64,000 nt of DNA, taken from NCBI RefSeq assembly GCF_034931365.1, contig NZ_JAYGII010000017.1, positions 1 through 64,000 of the forward strand. The letters run 5' to 3'. Position 1 is the first letter of the stretch, and the number at the start of each line of letters is the position of its first letter. Below, piece after piece: positions 39,490 through 48,475 of this stretch. The notes under the pieces were generated by a model. The model was not told the DNA's origin. It did not search any database and was given only the letters and a program-made list of their open reading frames with translations. Made by a program: the position numbers and the translations under genes. This DNA is from Natronospira elongata (GTDB lineage Bacteria > Pseudomonadota > Gammaproteobacteria > Natronospirales > Natronospiraceae).

Positions 39490-40217
39490 TCATCCAGCCA
39501 GGGGAGTGGCGCTGTTGTCGCTGTGACCACGGGCGACCTGTTCCAAGGCGGCATGATCCAGTATGCGGACATGGTTGTTCGCAACGGCCAGTACACCGCG
39601 TGCTCGCAGCCGGCTGAAAATTCGAGACACGGTTTCCGGCGCCAGTCCGATGTAGCGGGCCAGATCCCGGCGCCCCATGGGTAGGTGAAACTCTCGGGCA
39701 CTGAATCCGCGGCGTCGCTGGGCTTCGGAGAAATCGAGCAGGAATCGGGCCAGGCGAGGATCGGTGCCCCCTCGTTCCATGTGTAGCAAGCGCGCCAGGC
39801 GGAGGATTTCCTCCTGCATCCAGCTCAGCATCATCTTCTGCTGGTTTTGGTCCAGGCCGGGCACACCATTCCCTTCGTGGTGTGAGAGCCGTTGGACGCT
39901 GGATGTATCGAGGGCCACCACGGAGAAGGCGGCGAGCTCGTCCGCTAGGCAATCGCAACCGATCAGGTCACCGGGCAGGTGAAAACCGATGACCTGCTCA
40001 TCACCATCCTCATGGATGAAATAACTTTTAAATATGCCGCCCACCACCCGATAAACGCGATCTACTTGATCTCCGGTACGAAACAGGTGTTCGCCCCGAC
40101 GAAGGATGTGATTGTATCCGTGAGAGGCGGGCCTTGGGGGGGTGTCCGGCCTGTGGCCGATTCACCCGGCAGTAAACGGGAACTGAACAGTCCGGTATTT
40201 TCGATGGTCGCCTGCAT
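39490..40217 (-). pseudogene. Crp/Fnr-family regulator (FixK/Dnr-like), apparent frameshift
   Basis: From about 40120 to 39490 one frame encodes a typical Crp/Fnr protein: ILRRGEHLFRTGDQVDRVY and IHEDGDEQVIGFHLPGDLIG form the sensor barrel, and the C-terminal HTH reads LARYIGLAPETVSRIFSRL with the E-x-x-S-R recognition residues that read TTGA half-sites. That frame has no proper start: it is closed upstream at 40162, and its only standard start (GTG 40047) would cut the barrel. A good ATG with GGAG seven bases upstream sits at 40217 in another frame. The two join if one base is added to the run of seven G at 40136-40142, giving about 242 residues. The N-terminus has no Cys cluster, so it is unlike [4Fe-4S] FNR. 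Confidence 0.8.
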
Positions 40218-40304
40218 GCTGATTCTCCGTGAGGTTGGCATATTCCTATACCGCAGGAGAAAAGCTTAGGCCGGAATGATTCCTTCGCCCATAGGGGGTT
40301 ACCA

Positions 40305-40688
40305 CTAGGTATTTTCCCCTAGTGATGCGGTAGCGGCATGAATATGGGCGACCAACTTGTTCATATCGCACGGTTTCTGGAGGACTGCGCAGGCGCCCTC
40401 AGCCCGGGCCCGTTGAGACAGGACGGATTCCGGGTTGGCGGTCATTACAATGGTCGGAAAGTCGACCGATTGCCACTTCAGGGTTGCCTGTAATTCGGCG
40501 CCGTTCATGATCGGCATCTCCAGGTCCAGAATAAGACAGGCAAGATTGGTGTTTTCATGGGGCTCGGTACGGAGGAAAGCAAAGGCGGAACTGAAGGTTT
40601 TTACCACCCAGCCGAGGTTTGAAACAAGGCCACTCATACTGGCGCGAACATCTGCATCATCATCAACGATGTGTATTTGTGGTTTCAT
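40305..40688 (-). CDS. single-domain response regulator (receiver)
   Basis: 127 residues, a stand-alone CheY-type receiver: acidic pocket VDDDAD, phospho-acceptor Asp in LILDLEMP, switch Thr in VMTAN and Lys in LQKP. No output domain, so it acts by protein contact or as a phosphate sink. It lies between fixJ and the Crp/Fnr gene, is preceded by its own Fnr/FixK-type dyad, and is a plausible feedback element for the FixL kinase, analogous in logic to FixT (inference). Confidence 0.88.
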   Translation of the reverse strand: MKPQIHIVDDDADVRASMSGLVSNLGWVVKTFSSAFAFLRTEPHENTNLACLILDLEMPIMNGAELQATLKWQSVDFPTIVMTANPESVLSQRARAEGACAVLQKPCDMNKLVAHIHAATASLGENT

Positions 40689-40752
40689 TGGTCGCTCTGA
40701 GATCTGATTGGATGGGCTCCTTCAAGTTAACCTGGTCTACACCAATCAGGTG

Positions 40753-40766
40753 GTGACCGGCGTCAA
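40753..40766. promoter_or_regulatory. predicted Fnr/FixK-type site for receiver and Crp/Fnr genes
   Basis: On the minus strand TTGAC-GCCG-GTCAC, 65 bases before the receiver start and downstream of fixJ. It would allow autoregulation of the receiver-Crp/Fnr unit. A TTAACT hexamer is near the expected -10 position. Confidence 0.6.
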
Positions 40767-40824
40767 CAGAAAGAGGATTCCAGCATGATCAGGCCTGGGC
40801 TCGGGAAGCCACGGAGGGTAATCT

Positions 40825-41451
40825 TCAATCCGGTTTCAGTTCGTCGAATTCACCCACGAACTTCGCCAACCGAGCAACTGAACGAAGGTCCAGCTTTTGC
40901 ATGAGGTTATGCCGATGGACTTCCACCGTTCTTTCGCTGATTCCCAATTCCACCGCCACCACCTTGTTGGCCTTGCCATCGGCAACCTGCCGGGCAACCT
41001 GGCGCTCCCTGGGAGTGAGTTCTGCCAACTGACTTCGCTTTATCGCCTGACGTTCCTGCTGTTCAAGTTCCTGCTTGTGTTGTAGCAGTGCATCGCTTAT
41101 CAGTGAGACCAATTGCTGGGGGGTGAAGCTGCCTTTTTCCAAAAAATCGAAGGCACCATGCTTGAGAGCAGTGACGGCCGAGGGCACATCGGCCTGTCCG
41201 CTGAGGAAAATAACCGGAAGCCGGGAATTGTTGGCCTGCAGTTTCTCCTGAATCTGGATGCCGCTCTCCTCCGGTAACCGAAGGTCCAATAGCAAGCAGG
41301 CCGGCCCATCGGGCAATGGCTGCCTGAGCAGGGATGCCCCCGAAGCGTGGCATCGCGTTCTTATGCCTTCGGCTGACAGGGTCGCTGCCAGCGATTCTCG
41401 CACATCCACATCATCATCAATGATGATGACTGTGCCGTCAGTCTCGCGCAT
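40825..41451 (-). CDS. fixJ: FixJ-like response regulator
   Basis: 208 residues: a receiver (about 5-120) with acidic pocket IDDDVD, phospho-acceptor Asp in LLLDLRLP, switch residue in FLSGQ and Lys in LEKGS, then a LuxR/FixJ helix-turn-helix (about 145-200; LTPRERQVARQVADGKANK, ISERTVEVHRHNLMQKL). ATG 41451 lies 14 bases inside the end of the kinase gene; longer in-frame starts fall well within that gene. It is the cognate regulator of the FixL-like kinase. Confidence 0.9.
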   Translation of the reverse strand: MRETDGTVIIIDDDVDVRESLAATLSAEGIRTRCHASGASLLRQPLPDGPACLLLDLRLPEESGIQIQEKLQANNSRLPVIFLSGQADVPSAVTALKHGAFDFLEKGSFTPQQLVSLISDALLQHKQELEQQERQAIKRSQLAELTPRERQVARQVADGKANKVVAVELGISERTVEVHRHNLMQKLDLRSVARLAKFVGEFDELKPD

Positions 41452-42949
41452 GCTGATCTCCCGACAGCGGCAGGGTGAAGCGGAAGTGGGCGCCTCCCTC
41501 AGGATGGTTGCCTGCTTCAAGTTCACCTCCGTGGCGACGGATAATGGAACGACAGATGGGCAGGCCCTGGCCCAGGCCGTGGACCTTGGTGGTAAAAAAA
41601 GGATCAAAGAGTTTATCCATGGTCATCTCGTCCAGGCCTGGACCGGAATCCATGACCTCCACATGGCAGGTGTCCCTCCCATCAAGCTGATGAATGCGGA
41701 TGCGAATGGTATGTGGTGTGGATATAACTTCCATGGCATCCAGAGCATTGCTGATGAGGTTGAACAAGACCTGTTGGAGCTGCACGCGGTTGGCCGTGAC
41801 AAGGCAGGGTTGATCGGGTGCTTCCAGTTCGACGCGCACCTGCGTCATGCGAGCGTCGGGATCCAGTAGCCCAAATACCTCACGAACCAGGGAAGCAATG
41901 TCGACTTGTTCACCAGGGCTGTCATCCGTTTTCCGGAGAAAGGCGGTTAGTTGCTTGAGAATGTCATTAGCCCGACTGCTTTGGCGTTCAATACGCTTCA
42001 GGGCCTCATTGAACGCGCGTTCTTGGTCCTTGCTGCCCTGGCTATGGTAGATGGTATGGGCCGAGGCCTGGATAGCCATCAGTGGCTGGCGAATTTCGTG
42101 GGCCAGGCTGGCGGCGAGTTCACCCAATCCATTGACACGGTTCAGGTGAGCGAGTTGATCCAGATTCCTTTGTGCCTCAAGCCGGGCCCGGTTTCGTTCG
42201 GTGAGATCATGGGTGAAGCCGACGAACATGCGCCGGCCAGCCTCTTCGAATTTCGCGACCGACAGCAACAGGTCGATGAGTGTGCCATCGCGGCGGCGGC
42301 CGCATACCTCTCGACCAATGCCAATGATGCGGGCCTCTCCGGTCTTGAGGTAGTTTGCAAGGTATTGATCATGGTGGTCGTGGTCTCGCCCTGCCATCAG
42401 CATCCTTATGTTCTGGCCGATCACCTCGCCGGCTCCATAGCCGAATATCCGCTCCGCAGCCGGATTGAAGCTATGCACTGTGCCGGTTTCGTCAATGGTG
42501 ATGATGCCATCCATGGCGGTGTTGATGATGGTTTCGGCGCGGCGGGTGGTACTGGTCAATTGCCGTTCCAGCGCCTGCTCACGACTGAGGTCCACCGACA
42601 GGATATAAAAACCGTTGATACGTCCGCTGTCGTCGTGGCTAGGAATATAGGTTCCGTGAATGAACCGGGGACCACCGCGGACATAGGGAACTTCGCCGTG
42701 GAATTCCGCACGCTCGCCGGCCAGGGCCTGATTGAAATGGGGTAGCAGGACTCGGAAGGCCTGGCGTCCAATGACATCCTTGAGATGCTTGCCGTACTGG
42801 GCTGCTGGATCTAGTCCGAACCAGTCTCGGTAGCCATGATTGGCGTATAGGATCTCGAAATCGGAGCTGATATGGGCCACCAGAACCGGTAATGCCTGCA
42901 GCAGCTGATCCAGATCGGTCTGATGTGGCTGGGAAGCGTCTTGCGCCAT
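41438..42949 (-). CDS. fixL: FixL-like haem-PAS sensor histidine kinase
   Basis: 503 residues without membrane helices. PAS-1 spans about 15-125 and PAS-2 about 135-255. PAS-2 aligns with the FixL haem domain: RMLM is followed at the right distance by His193 (position of the proximal His200 of Bradyrhizobium FixL), and IIGIGR carries Arg213 (position of Arg220, which contacts bound oxygen). Arg206 is replaced by Asn. The kinase core has the phospho-acceptor His284 in SLAHEIRQPL, N-box FNLISNALDAM, G1 DSGPGLD and FFTTKVHGLGQGLPI. This is the HisKA/HATPase type of FixL. It should autophosphorylate when deoxygenated and signal to the overlapping fixJ. Confidence 0.88.
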   Translation of the reverse strand: MAQDASQPHQTDLDQLLQALPVLVAHISSDFEILYANHGYRDWFGLDPAAQYGKHLKDVIGRQAFRVLLPHFNQALAGERAEFHGEVPYVRGGPRFIHGTYIPSHDDSGRINGFYILSVDLSREQALERQLTSTTRRAETIINTAMDGIITIDETGTVHSFNPAAERIFGYGAGEVIGQNIRMLMAGRDHDHHDQYLANYLKTGEARIIGIGREVCGRRRDGTLIDLLLSVAKFEEAGRRMFVGFTHDLTERNRARLEAQRNLDQLAHLNRVNGLGELAASLAHEIRQPLMAIQASAHTIYHSQGSKDQERAFNEALKRIERQSSRANDILKQLTAFLRKTDDSPGEQVDIASLVREVFGLLDPDARMTQVRVELEAPDQPCLVTANRVQLQQVLFNLISNALDAMEVISTPHTIRIRIHQLDGRDTCHVEVMDSGPGLDEMTMDKLFDPFFTTKVHGLGQGLPICRSIIRRHGGELEAGNHPEGGAHFRFTLPLSGDQHARD

Positions 42950-43036
42950 GGACGGCCCTCCGAATCCATGGGGAGCAACGGATACCCAGCATTCTAGATC
43001 AAAACAGGGAGTTTATCAGGAAAATATGATGGATGC

Positions 43037-43069
43037 CAGTCGGCCGGGGCGGGCAGCCCCGGCCGACTG
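43037..43069 (-). terminator. probable terminator of the fructose-bisphosphatase gene
   Basis: A perfect 13-base-pair GC-rich stem (43037-43049 with 43057-43069, 7-base loop) lies 35 bases after the stop. On the minus strand an A/T-rich stretch follows but without a solid T-run. Confidence 0.6.
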
Positions 43070-43103
43070 TGTTGCTGCCGGCTCAGGCCATCGTCGGGTC
43101 GGC

Positions 43104-44234
43104 TCAGAAGGCCTGACGGAGTGGTTCCGGCCCATCCGGACGAACGTGGAAACGATCGTCCAGACCATCCAGGGTGGTGGTGATGCCGGTGTATTCCAGC
43201 TCGTCCATGGGCAGCATGGCCGCGCCGAAGAAGCCCTGCCGACGCATATCCACGGCCTTGTCGGCCACCTGATCGCGAATCCGGTCCCAGAAGGGATGGG
43301 CGAAGACATCCACCGGGTCGGTGAGCTTTCCGTCATGGACGCAGAAGGCAGCCCCGGTGACGATGGGCGGGCCGTCGAAATAGCTGGTGCCGGCATTCAG
43401 AGGCACCGGCATTAGCGGCATATTGTGCGACCCGCGCATGCCCCCGGCCACGAAATGCCCAGTGCTGAAGGGTGCCAGGATTTCCCCGGTGGCCGGGAAA
43501 TCTTTCTGCACTCGCACCAGCATCACCGGGTCATCCTTGCCCGTGTATTTGCCGGCGATGTTGTGCAGGCGGGAAGTGGAGGCAGCCACCGCTTGATCGC
43601 CCGAATGGCGCGACCAGATCGATTCCACCACATACCGTTCCGGGTCGCGCAAGAGAGCGGCGATGCGGTGCAGATCCTCCGGGGCCTGCAGTTCGATCAC
43701 CCGGTCCCTGCCGGTATGGGCCACATCCATGATCACGAAATGGAAGCCTTCGGTGAGAGAGGGGGATAAGAGCAGGCCGGGGGTGTTCATGGGATCGGCG
43801 AAAGCCCGGTACAGGGGCAGATTGAAAGCCCCCGGATCGGTCTTGTCGGCCGCAAACAGCACGAATGGTTCGGCATCCCGTTCCTGGAAACGCATTTCTG
43901 CCACGCCCGGGCCCATGCCGCGCACATTGCCGGAGAAGGCATCCGACAGCAGATCCTGGCCGGCCCCATACAGGCCTTGTAACTTGGCTACTTCGGTACC
44001 GGCCAGAAATGCCTCCCAGGCCATTTCATGGATGACGGCGGCACCCGGGCCCTGTTGGTGGGTCATTAATATGGCAATGTCATCGCCGGTCCAGCTCACC
44101 CGGCTGTCCAGCAAGTGCTTGCGGCCCTTGTGCTGCACCACCTCGAGCACCTTGTCTGCCAGTGCCCTGGAAGGTTGGATGTGACCACCGATGGAACCGA
44201 TATCGGCCTTGAGTACGCTCAGTGTGATTTCCAT
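43104..44234 (-). CDS. class V fructose-1,6-bisphosphate aldolase/phosphatase
   Basis: 376 residues matching the archaeal-type bifunctional FBP aldolase/phosphatase. Visible family blocks are LSVLKADIGSIGGHIQPS at the N-terminus (Asp ligand, His near residue 18), WTGDDIAILMTHQQG, YGAGQDLLSDAFSGNVRGMG, ADKTDPGAFNLP, and the Lys-containing YTGKDDPVML near residues 230-240, where the Schiff-base Lys of the aldolase reaction lies. The enzyme makes fructose 6-phosphate from triose phosphates and runs only towards gluconeogenesis. It is common in archaea and deep-branching thermophiles and infrequent in gammaproteobacteria. It shares an intergenic region and an Fnr/FixK-type dyad with the divergent phosphorylase. 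Confidence 0.92.
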   Translation of the reverse strand: MEITLSVLKADIGSIGGHIQPSRALADKVLEVVQHKGRKHLLDSRVSWTGDDIAILMTHQQGPGAAVIHEMAWEAFLAGTEVAKLQGLYGAGQDLLSDAFSGNVRGMGPGVAEMRFQERDAEPFVLFAADKTDPGAFNLPLYRAFADPMNTPGLLLSPSLTEGFHFVIMDVAHTGRDRVIELQAPEDLHRIAALLRDPERYVVESIWSRHSGDQAVAASTSRLHNIAGKYTGKDDPVMLVRVQKDFPATGEILAPFSTGHFVAGGMRGSHNMPLMPVPLNAGTSYFDGPPIVTGAAFCVHDGKLTDPVDVFAHPFWDRIRDQVADKAVDMRRQGFFGAAMLPMDELEYTGITTTLDGLDDRFHVRPDGPEPLRQAF

Positions 44235-44305
44235 GTCCGTCTCCTCCCCCGTGGGGCTTGGCAGGAATCATTGCTCCATCTTTATCGCCTGCACCACTTT
44301 CTGCA

Positions 44306-44319
44306 TTGACGGCGGTCAA
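44306..44319. promoter_or_regulatory. predicted Fnr/FixK-type site between fructose-bisphosphatase and phosphorylase
   Basis: TTGAC-GGCG-GTCAA, a perfect dyad. For the phosphorylase gene a TACATT hexamer at 44342-44347 is exactly at the -10 position expected for a site at -41.5; for the other strand an AAAGAT hexamer is at the equivalent place. Confidence 0.7.
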
Positions 44320-44410
44320 CATGATCGTTGCTCCTGCTCCTTACATTGAGTGCAATGCGGAAATCCTTATCAAGGTTGCTGAGCCGGTTGCACCGGCGGG
44401 GAGCAGGGCG

Positions 44411-46999
44411 ATGGCAGGGCATGATCATTCACTGGAAGTCAGACCAAGACTGCCGAAAGCACTGGCCCGGCTGGATGAACTGAGCGGTAATCTCTATTAC
44501 AGCTGGGAGCGCCGGGTTCGTGGGCTATTTCACCGCATCGACCCGGAGCTATGGAGCCGTTGCGAGCATAATCCCAAGATCTTTCTGCGGCGCGTCTCCC
44601 AGACTCGCTTGCAAGAGCTGGCGAAGAGTCCGGATTTTCTGTTCCAGTACAAAAGCGTCCTGGATGCCTTTGACAGTTATCTGTCTGCGGAGCGGGACCG
44701 ACCACTGCAGGCGGTCAGTGGCCTGGAAGCTGATCGCGATCTGGTAGCTTATTTCTGTATGGAGTACGGGCTTTACGAGAGCCTTCAGCTTTATTCAGGC
44801 GGCCTGGGCATTCTGGCGGGTGATCACTGCAAGGCGGCCAGCGATCTTGATCTGCCTTTTCTTGCGGTTGGCCTGATGTATCGGCAGGGCTATTTCACCC
44901 AGCGCCTGGATCGTGATGGCACGCAGGAAATGATCTACCGGCCCTTCCGGGTGGAAGATCTGCCGGTCACGCCGGTGACAGACGCGGACGGTGAGGAGAT
45001 CCGGGTGGCCGTGGAACTGGCGGATCGCCGGGTGACCATCCGCTTGTGGCAGATCAATGTGGGGCGTCTGAAACTGCTGCTGCTGGATACCGAACTGCCT
45101 GACAACCGGCCGCAGGATCGGCGTATCACCTATCAGCTTTACGGCGGTGACCGGGTGATGCGCATCGAACAGGAAATGGTGCTGGGGGTGGGTGGCGTGC
45201 GCGCCCTGCGCGCCATGGGTTTCGAGCCCACGGTCTGGCACATCAATGAGGGCCATCCCGCGTTTCAGATCCTGGAACGCTGCCGGGAGCGGGTGAGTCA
45301 GGGTATGAGCTTCCCGGCCGCCCTGGAAGCGGTGGCGGCGGCGACGGTCTTCACCACGCACACCGCCGTGCCCGCCGGTCATGATCTGTTCACCCACGAG
45401 TTGGCCGAGCGCTACCTTGAACCCCTGGCCGAGTCCCTGTCCGTACCCATGGCCAGGCTGCTGGCCCTGGGTGAATCGCCTCAACGAACGGAGGCCTTCA
45501 ACATGACCGCCCTGGCGTTGCGTGGATCACGCCGGCACAACGGTGTCAGTGCGGTGCATCGCGACGTGGCGGCCGGGATGGAAGCCCATGTGTGGCCGGA
45601 CCTGGATCCGGCGGACAACCCCATTACCTGGGTTTCCAATGGCGTGCATGTTCCCACGTTTATGGCCCGGGAGTGGGTGAATCTTTTTGACGGGCGTTAC
45701 CCGGACTGGCGCCAGCATCTGGGTGATGTGGATTTCTGGGAGGAGGCGGTGGGGAGTATTGCCGATCACCGCTTCTGGAGCCTCACCCAGTCACTCAAGA
45801 GCGACATGCTGGGTGCCCTGCATGGCTGTCTGTTCCGCCAGTATTGCCGCAACAATTATCCCCGCTCGCGGATCGAGGGCATGGAGGCCGTTTTCTCGCC
45901 GGAGAATACCCGGCCGTTGATCATCGGTTTTGCCCGTCGCTTCGCCACCTACAAGCGCGCCCTGTTGATCTTTCAGGATCTCGAGCGACTGGGACGCCTG
46001 CTCAATGACCCGGATAGACCCGTCATCATGCTGTTCGCCGGCAAGGCACATCCCCAGGACGTGCCGGGGCAATCGCTGATCAAGCGCATCCATGAGTTTG
46101 CCGCCCGGCCCCCGTTCCTGAACCGGGTCTTTCTGATTGAGGGCTATGACATCGCCCTGGCGCGCAAGCTGGTTACGGGGGTGGATGTCTGGCTCAACAC
46201 GCCAGAGTATCCCATGGAAGCCAGCGGTACTTCCGGGCAGAAGGCGGCTATGAATGGTGTCATCAACCTCAGCATCCTGGATGGCTGGTGGGCCGAAGGC
46301 TATGACGGTGACAACGGCTGGGCCATCACCCCCCATGATCGTGAGCTGTCTCCCGAACAACGGGATCGGGTGGAGGCGGAGGATTTACTGGATCTGCTGG
46401 AAGGGCAGGTGATTCCCGAGTATTACCGCATCGGCCCCGGCGGTTATTCTCCGGACTGGGTGGCCCGCTCCAAGCGTTCCATGATCAGCGTGCTGCCCCG
46501 CTTCAATGCCGAGGGCATGGTGCGGGACTATGCCCAGCGTCTTTATGTGCCGGCGGCGCGTCAGGGTGAAAGGCTGATGGCGAATGAGGCGGTGGAGGCC
46601 GAGCGTCTGGCCGTCTGGAAGGCCAGGGTTGCTGAATGCTGGGAGAACCTGGACATGCAGTGGCGATCACCACCCCCCACATCGATGCAGACCGGTGAGC
46701 AGCTGACACTGGAGGTGCTGGTCTGGCTGAACGGTCTCGAACCCGGGGACGTGGTGCTGGAATGCCTCCTCAGTGCCCGGGGTGGTGACGAGGACACGCC
46801 CGAAACCCTGGCGCATGCCTTTTCCGCCACCGAGGAAGAAGTGGAGGCAGCACGGGTATTCCGTCTGGTACTGGATTCGCCGGAGAACGGCCTCTATCAA
46901 TTACGGGTGCGTCTCTATCCCCGCCATGAGCTGCTCAGCCATCCCTTTGAGATGGGGAAGATGGCGTGGCTGTCCGAGTTGCCGTCGACTGAGGGGTGA
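44411..46999 (+). CDS. glgP: alpha-glucan (glycogen) phosphorylase, GT35
   Basis: 862 residues. An N-terminal DUF3417-type module (about 1-120) precedes the GT35 catalytic part: YFCMEYGLYESLQLYSGGLGILAGDH is the active-site entry (quoted here only to mark the motif Y-x-M-E-Y-G and GGLG-LAGDH), HINEGHPAF, FARRFATYKRA, and the pyridoxal-phosphate Lys region EASGTSGQKAAMNG followed by DGWWAEGYDGDNGW. This is the short phosphorylase class typical of archaea and many bacteria rather than E. coli GlgP/MalP. It releases glucose 1-phosphate from glycogen. ATG 44411 has GGGGAG seven bases upstream; earlier in-frame ATGs would sit inside the regulatory region. Confidence 0.9.
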   Translation: MAGHDHSLEVRPRLPKALARLDELSGNLYYSWERRVRGLFHRIDPELWSRCEHNPKIFLRRVSQTRLQELAKSPDFLFQYKSVLDAFDSYLSAERDRPLQAVSGLEADRDLVAYFCMEYGLYESLQLYSGGLGILAGDHCKAASDLDLPFLAVGLMYRQGYFTQRLDRDGTQEMIYRPFRVEDLPVTPVTDADGEEIRVAVELADRRVTIRLWQINVGRLKLLLLDTELPDNRPQDRRITYQLYGGDRVMRIEQEMVLGVGGVRALRAMGFEPTVWHINEGHPAFQILERCRERVSQGMSFPAALEAVAAATVFTTHTAVPAGHDLFTHELAERYLEPLAESLSVPMARLLALGESPQRTEAFNMTALALRGSRRHNGVSAVHRDVAAGMEAHVWPDLDPADNPITWVSNGVHVPTFMAREWVNLFDGRYPDWRQHLGDVDFWEEAVGSIADHRFWSLTQSLKSDMLGALHGCLFRQYCRNNYPRSRIEGMEAVFSPENTRPLIIGFARRFATYKRALLIFQDLERLGRLLNDPDRPVIMLFAGKAHPQDVPGQSLIKRIHEFAARPPFLNRVFLIEGYDIALARKLVTGVDVWLNTPEYPMEASGTSGQKAAMNGVINLSILDGWWAEGYDGDNGWAITPHDRELSPEQRDRVEAEDLLDLLEGQVIPEYYRIGPGGYSPDWVARSKRSMISVLPRFNAEGMVRDYAQRLYVPAARQGERLMANEAVEAERLAVWKARVAECWENLDMQWRSPPPTSMQTGEQLTLEVLVWLNGLEPGDVVLECLLSARGGDEDTPETLAHAFSATEEEVEAARVFRLVLDSPENGLYQLRVRLYPRHELLSHPFEMGKMAWLSELPSTEG

Positions 47000-48473
47000 T
47001 GGTGGACCCATCCCGGCCACTGGCGGTCACTCGCTGCCGAACAAAGGGGGCCAGGGACGACAGTGCTTCCTTGCCGCTCATGCGCCAGGACCAGTTGCCC
47101 GCCATGGTGCCCGGGGTGTTCATTCGCGCCTCGCTGCCCAGCCCCAGCAGGTCCTGCATCGGGATCACGCTCAACTGGGCAAGTGATTCCAGACAGCAGT
47201 TCACAAGTCGCCAGTGCAAGGCCTGTTCGGGGCCCAGCGCCTGCTCCGACAATGCTGCCAGCACCCGATCCCGTTGGTCCTCGGCAAGCTCTGACCACCA
47301 GCCCATGAGAGTGTTGTTGTCATGGGTGCCGGAATAGACCAGGCAATGGCTGTCGTGGTTGTCCGGGTGATGGGGGTTGCCGTCGCTGCCATCGAATCCG
47401 AATTGCAGTATGCGCATGCCGGGCAGGGCGAACTGGTCGCGAAGCTGTTCCACCGCCGCTGTGATGTGACCGAGGTCCTCGGCCACCAAAGGGAAGTCGC
47501 CCAGAGTACGGTGGAGTTGCCGTAGCAGGGCCTCGCCCGGTACCGGCGTCCATTCGCCGTCCGCAGCTTCTGCATCAGGCGGATGTGACCAGCAGGCTTC
47601 CAGGCCCCGGAAATGGTCCAGGCGCAGGATGTCGAACAGCTCCAGCTGGTTCATCAGGCGTTCCTGCCACCAGCCAAAACCATCGTTCTGAAGGCGGGTC
47701 CAATCGTAGACGGGCATGCCCCAGCTCTGCCCGGTCTCGCTGAACGCATCGGGGGGCACGCCGGCAATTCGTTTTGGGTGTCCGAATTCGTCCAGATCAA
47801 AATACTGCGGGTACTGCCAAGTGTCCGCACTGTCGGCAGCCGGGTAGAAAGGAAGGTCGCCATACAAGGCGATGCCGCGCCGGTTGGCTGCCGTCTTCAG
47901 GCGTCGCCATTGCTGATGGAAGAGAAACTGGCAGAAGGCTTCCCGGTCCATGGCGTCCTGGAGTCCGTTGTCCAGAGGCAATACCGGATCGGGTTCGTAA
48001 TGGCGGAAGGAGGCCGGCCAATGCGGCCAGGCCGTGCCGCGAAAGAGACAGTGCAAGGCCTGAAACTGGCACCAGGGATGCAGCCACTCACGGTGATGGT
48101 GGCGAAAGGCCTCGAAGGCATTGCCCATGGCCCGGTTTTCCTGGTGCCTGATCTTGCTCATGGCGGCCGTAATGAGTTCCGGGCCGGCCGCCCCGACCCC
48201 TGGACTTGGCAGGTCGAAATCCTCGGCCACCTGCTCGGCATCAATCAGGGCCGTGTTCCCTGCGAACAGGGAATACGGCTGATAAGGTGAGGCGCTCTCG
48301 TTCACCGGCAGCAGCGGCAGGGTTTGCCACACGCTGACGCCGGCCTCGCTGAGGAAGTCGATGAAGCTCATGGCGGCCTTGCCCAGGGTGCCCACCGGGC
48401 CGGGACCCGGCAGGGAGGTGGGGTGGAGCAGTACCCCGGCACGACGGCGGCCAAAGACGAAGTTGCGGTCCAT
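46935..48473 (-). CDS. malQ: 4-alpha-glucanotransferase (amylomaltase)
   Basis: 512 residues of GH77. RRAGVLLHPTSLPGP and SPYQPYSLFAGN open the family; LDHFRGLEACW contains the catalytic Asp nucleophile, LVAEDLGHI the acid/base Glu and YSGTHDNNTLMGW the stabilising Asp. It disproportionates maltodextrins during glycogen breakdown. The last ~23 residues, rich in Ser/Thr, are not conserved and run 65 bases into the end of the convergent phosphorylase gene, as if the original stop had been lost. The start follows the GH57 stop by two bases, so the two are coupled. Upstream in-frame starts lie within the GH57 gene. Confidence 0.92.
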   Translation of the reverse strand: MDRNFVFGRRRAGVLLHPTSLPGPGPVGTLGKAAMSFIDFLSEAGVSVWQTLPLLPVNESASPYQPYSLFAGNTALIDAEQVAEDFDLPSPGVGAAGPELITAAMSKIRHQENRAMGNAFEAFRHHHREWLHPWCQFQALHCLFRGTAWPHWPASFRHYEPDPVLPLDNGLQDAMDREAFCQFLFHQQWRRLKTAANRRGIALYGDLPFYPAADSADTWQYPQYFDLDEFGHPKRIAGVPPDAFSETGQSWGMPVYDWTRLQNDGFGWWQERLMNQLELFDILRLDHFRGLEACWSHPPDAEAADGEWTPVPGEALLRQLHRTLGDFPLVAEDLGHITAAVEQLRDQFALPGMRILQFGFDGSDGNPHHPDNHDSHCLVYSGTHDNNTLMGWWSELAEDQRDRVLAALSEQALGPEQALHWRLVNCCLESLAQLSVIPMQDLLGLGSEARMNTPGTMAGNWSWRMSGKEALSSLAPFVRQRVTASGRDGSTITPQSTATRTATPSSPSQRDG

Positions 48474-48475
48474 GA

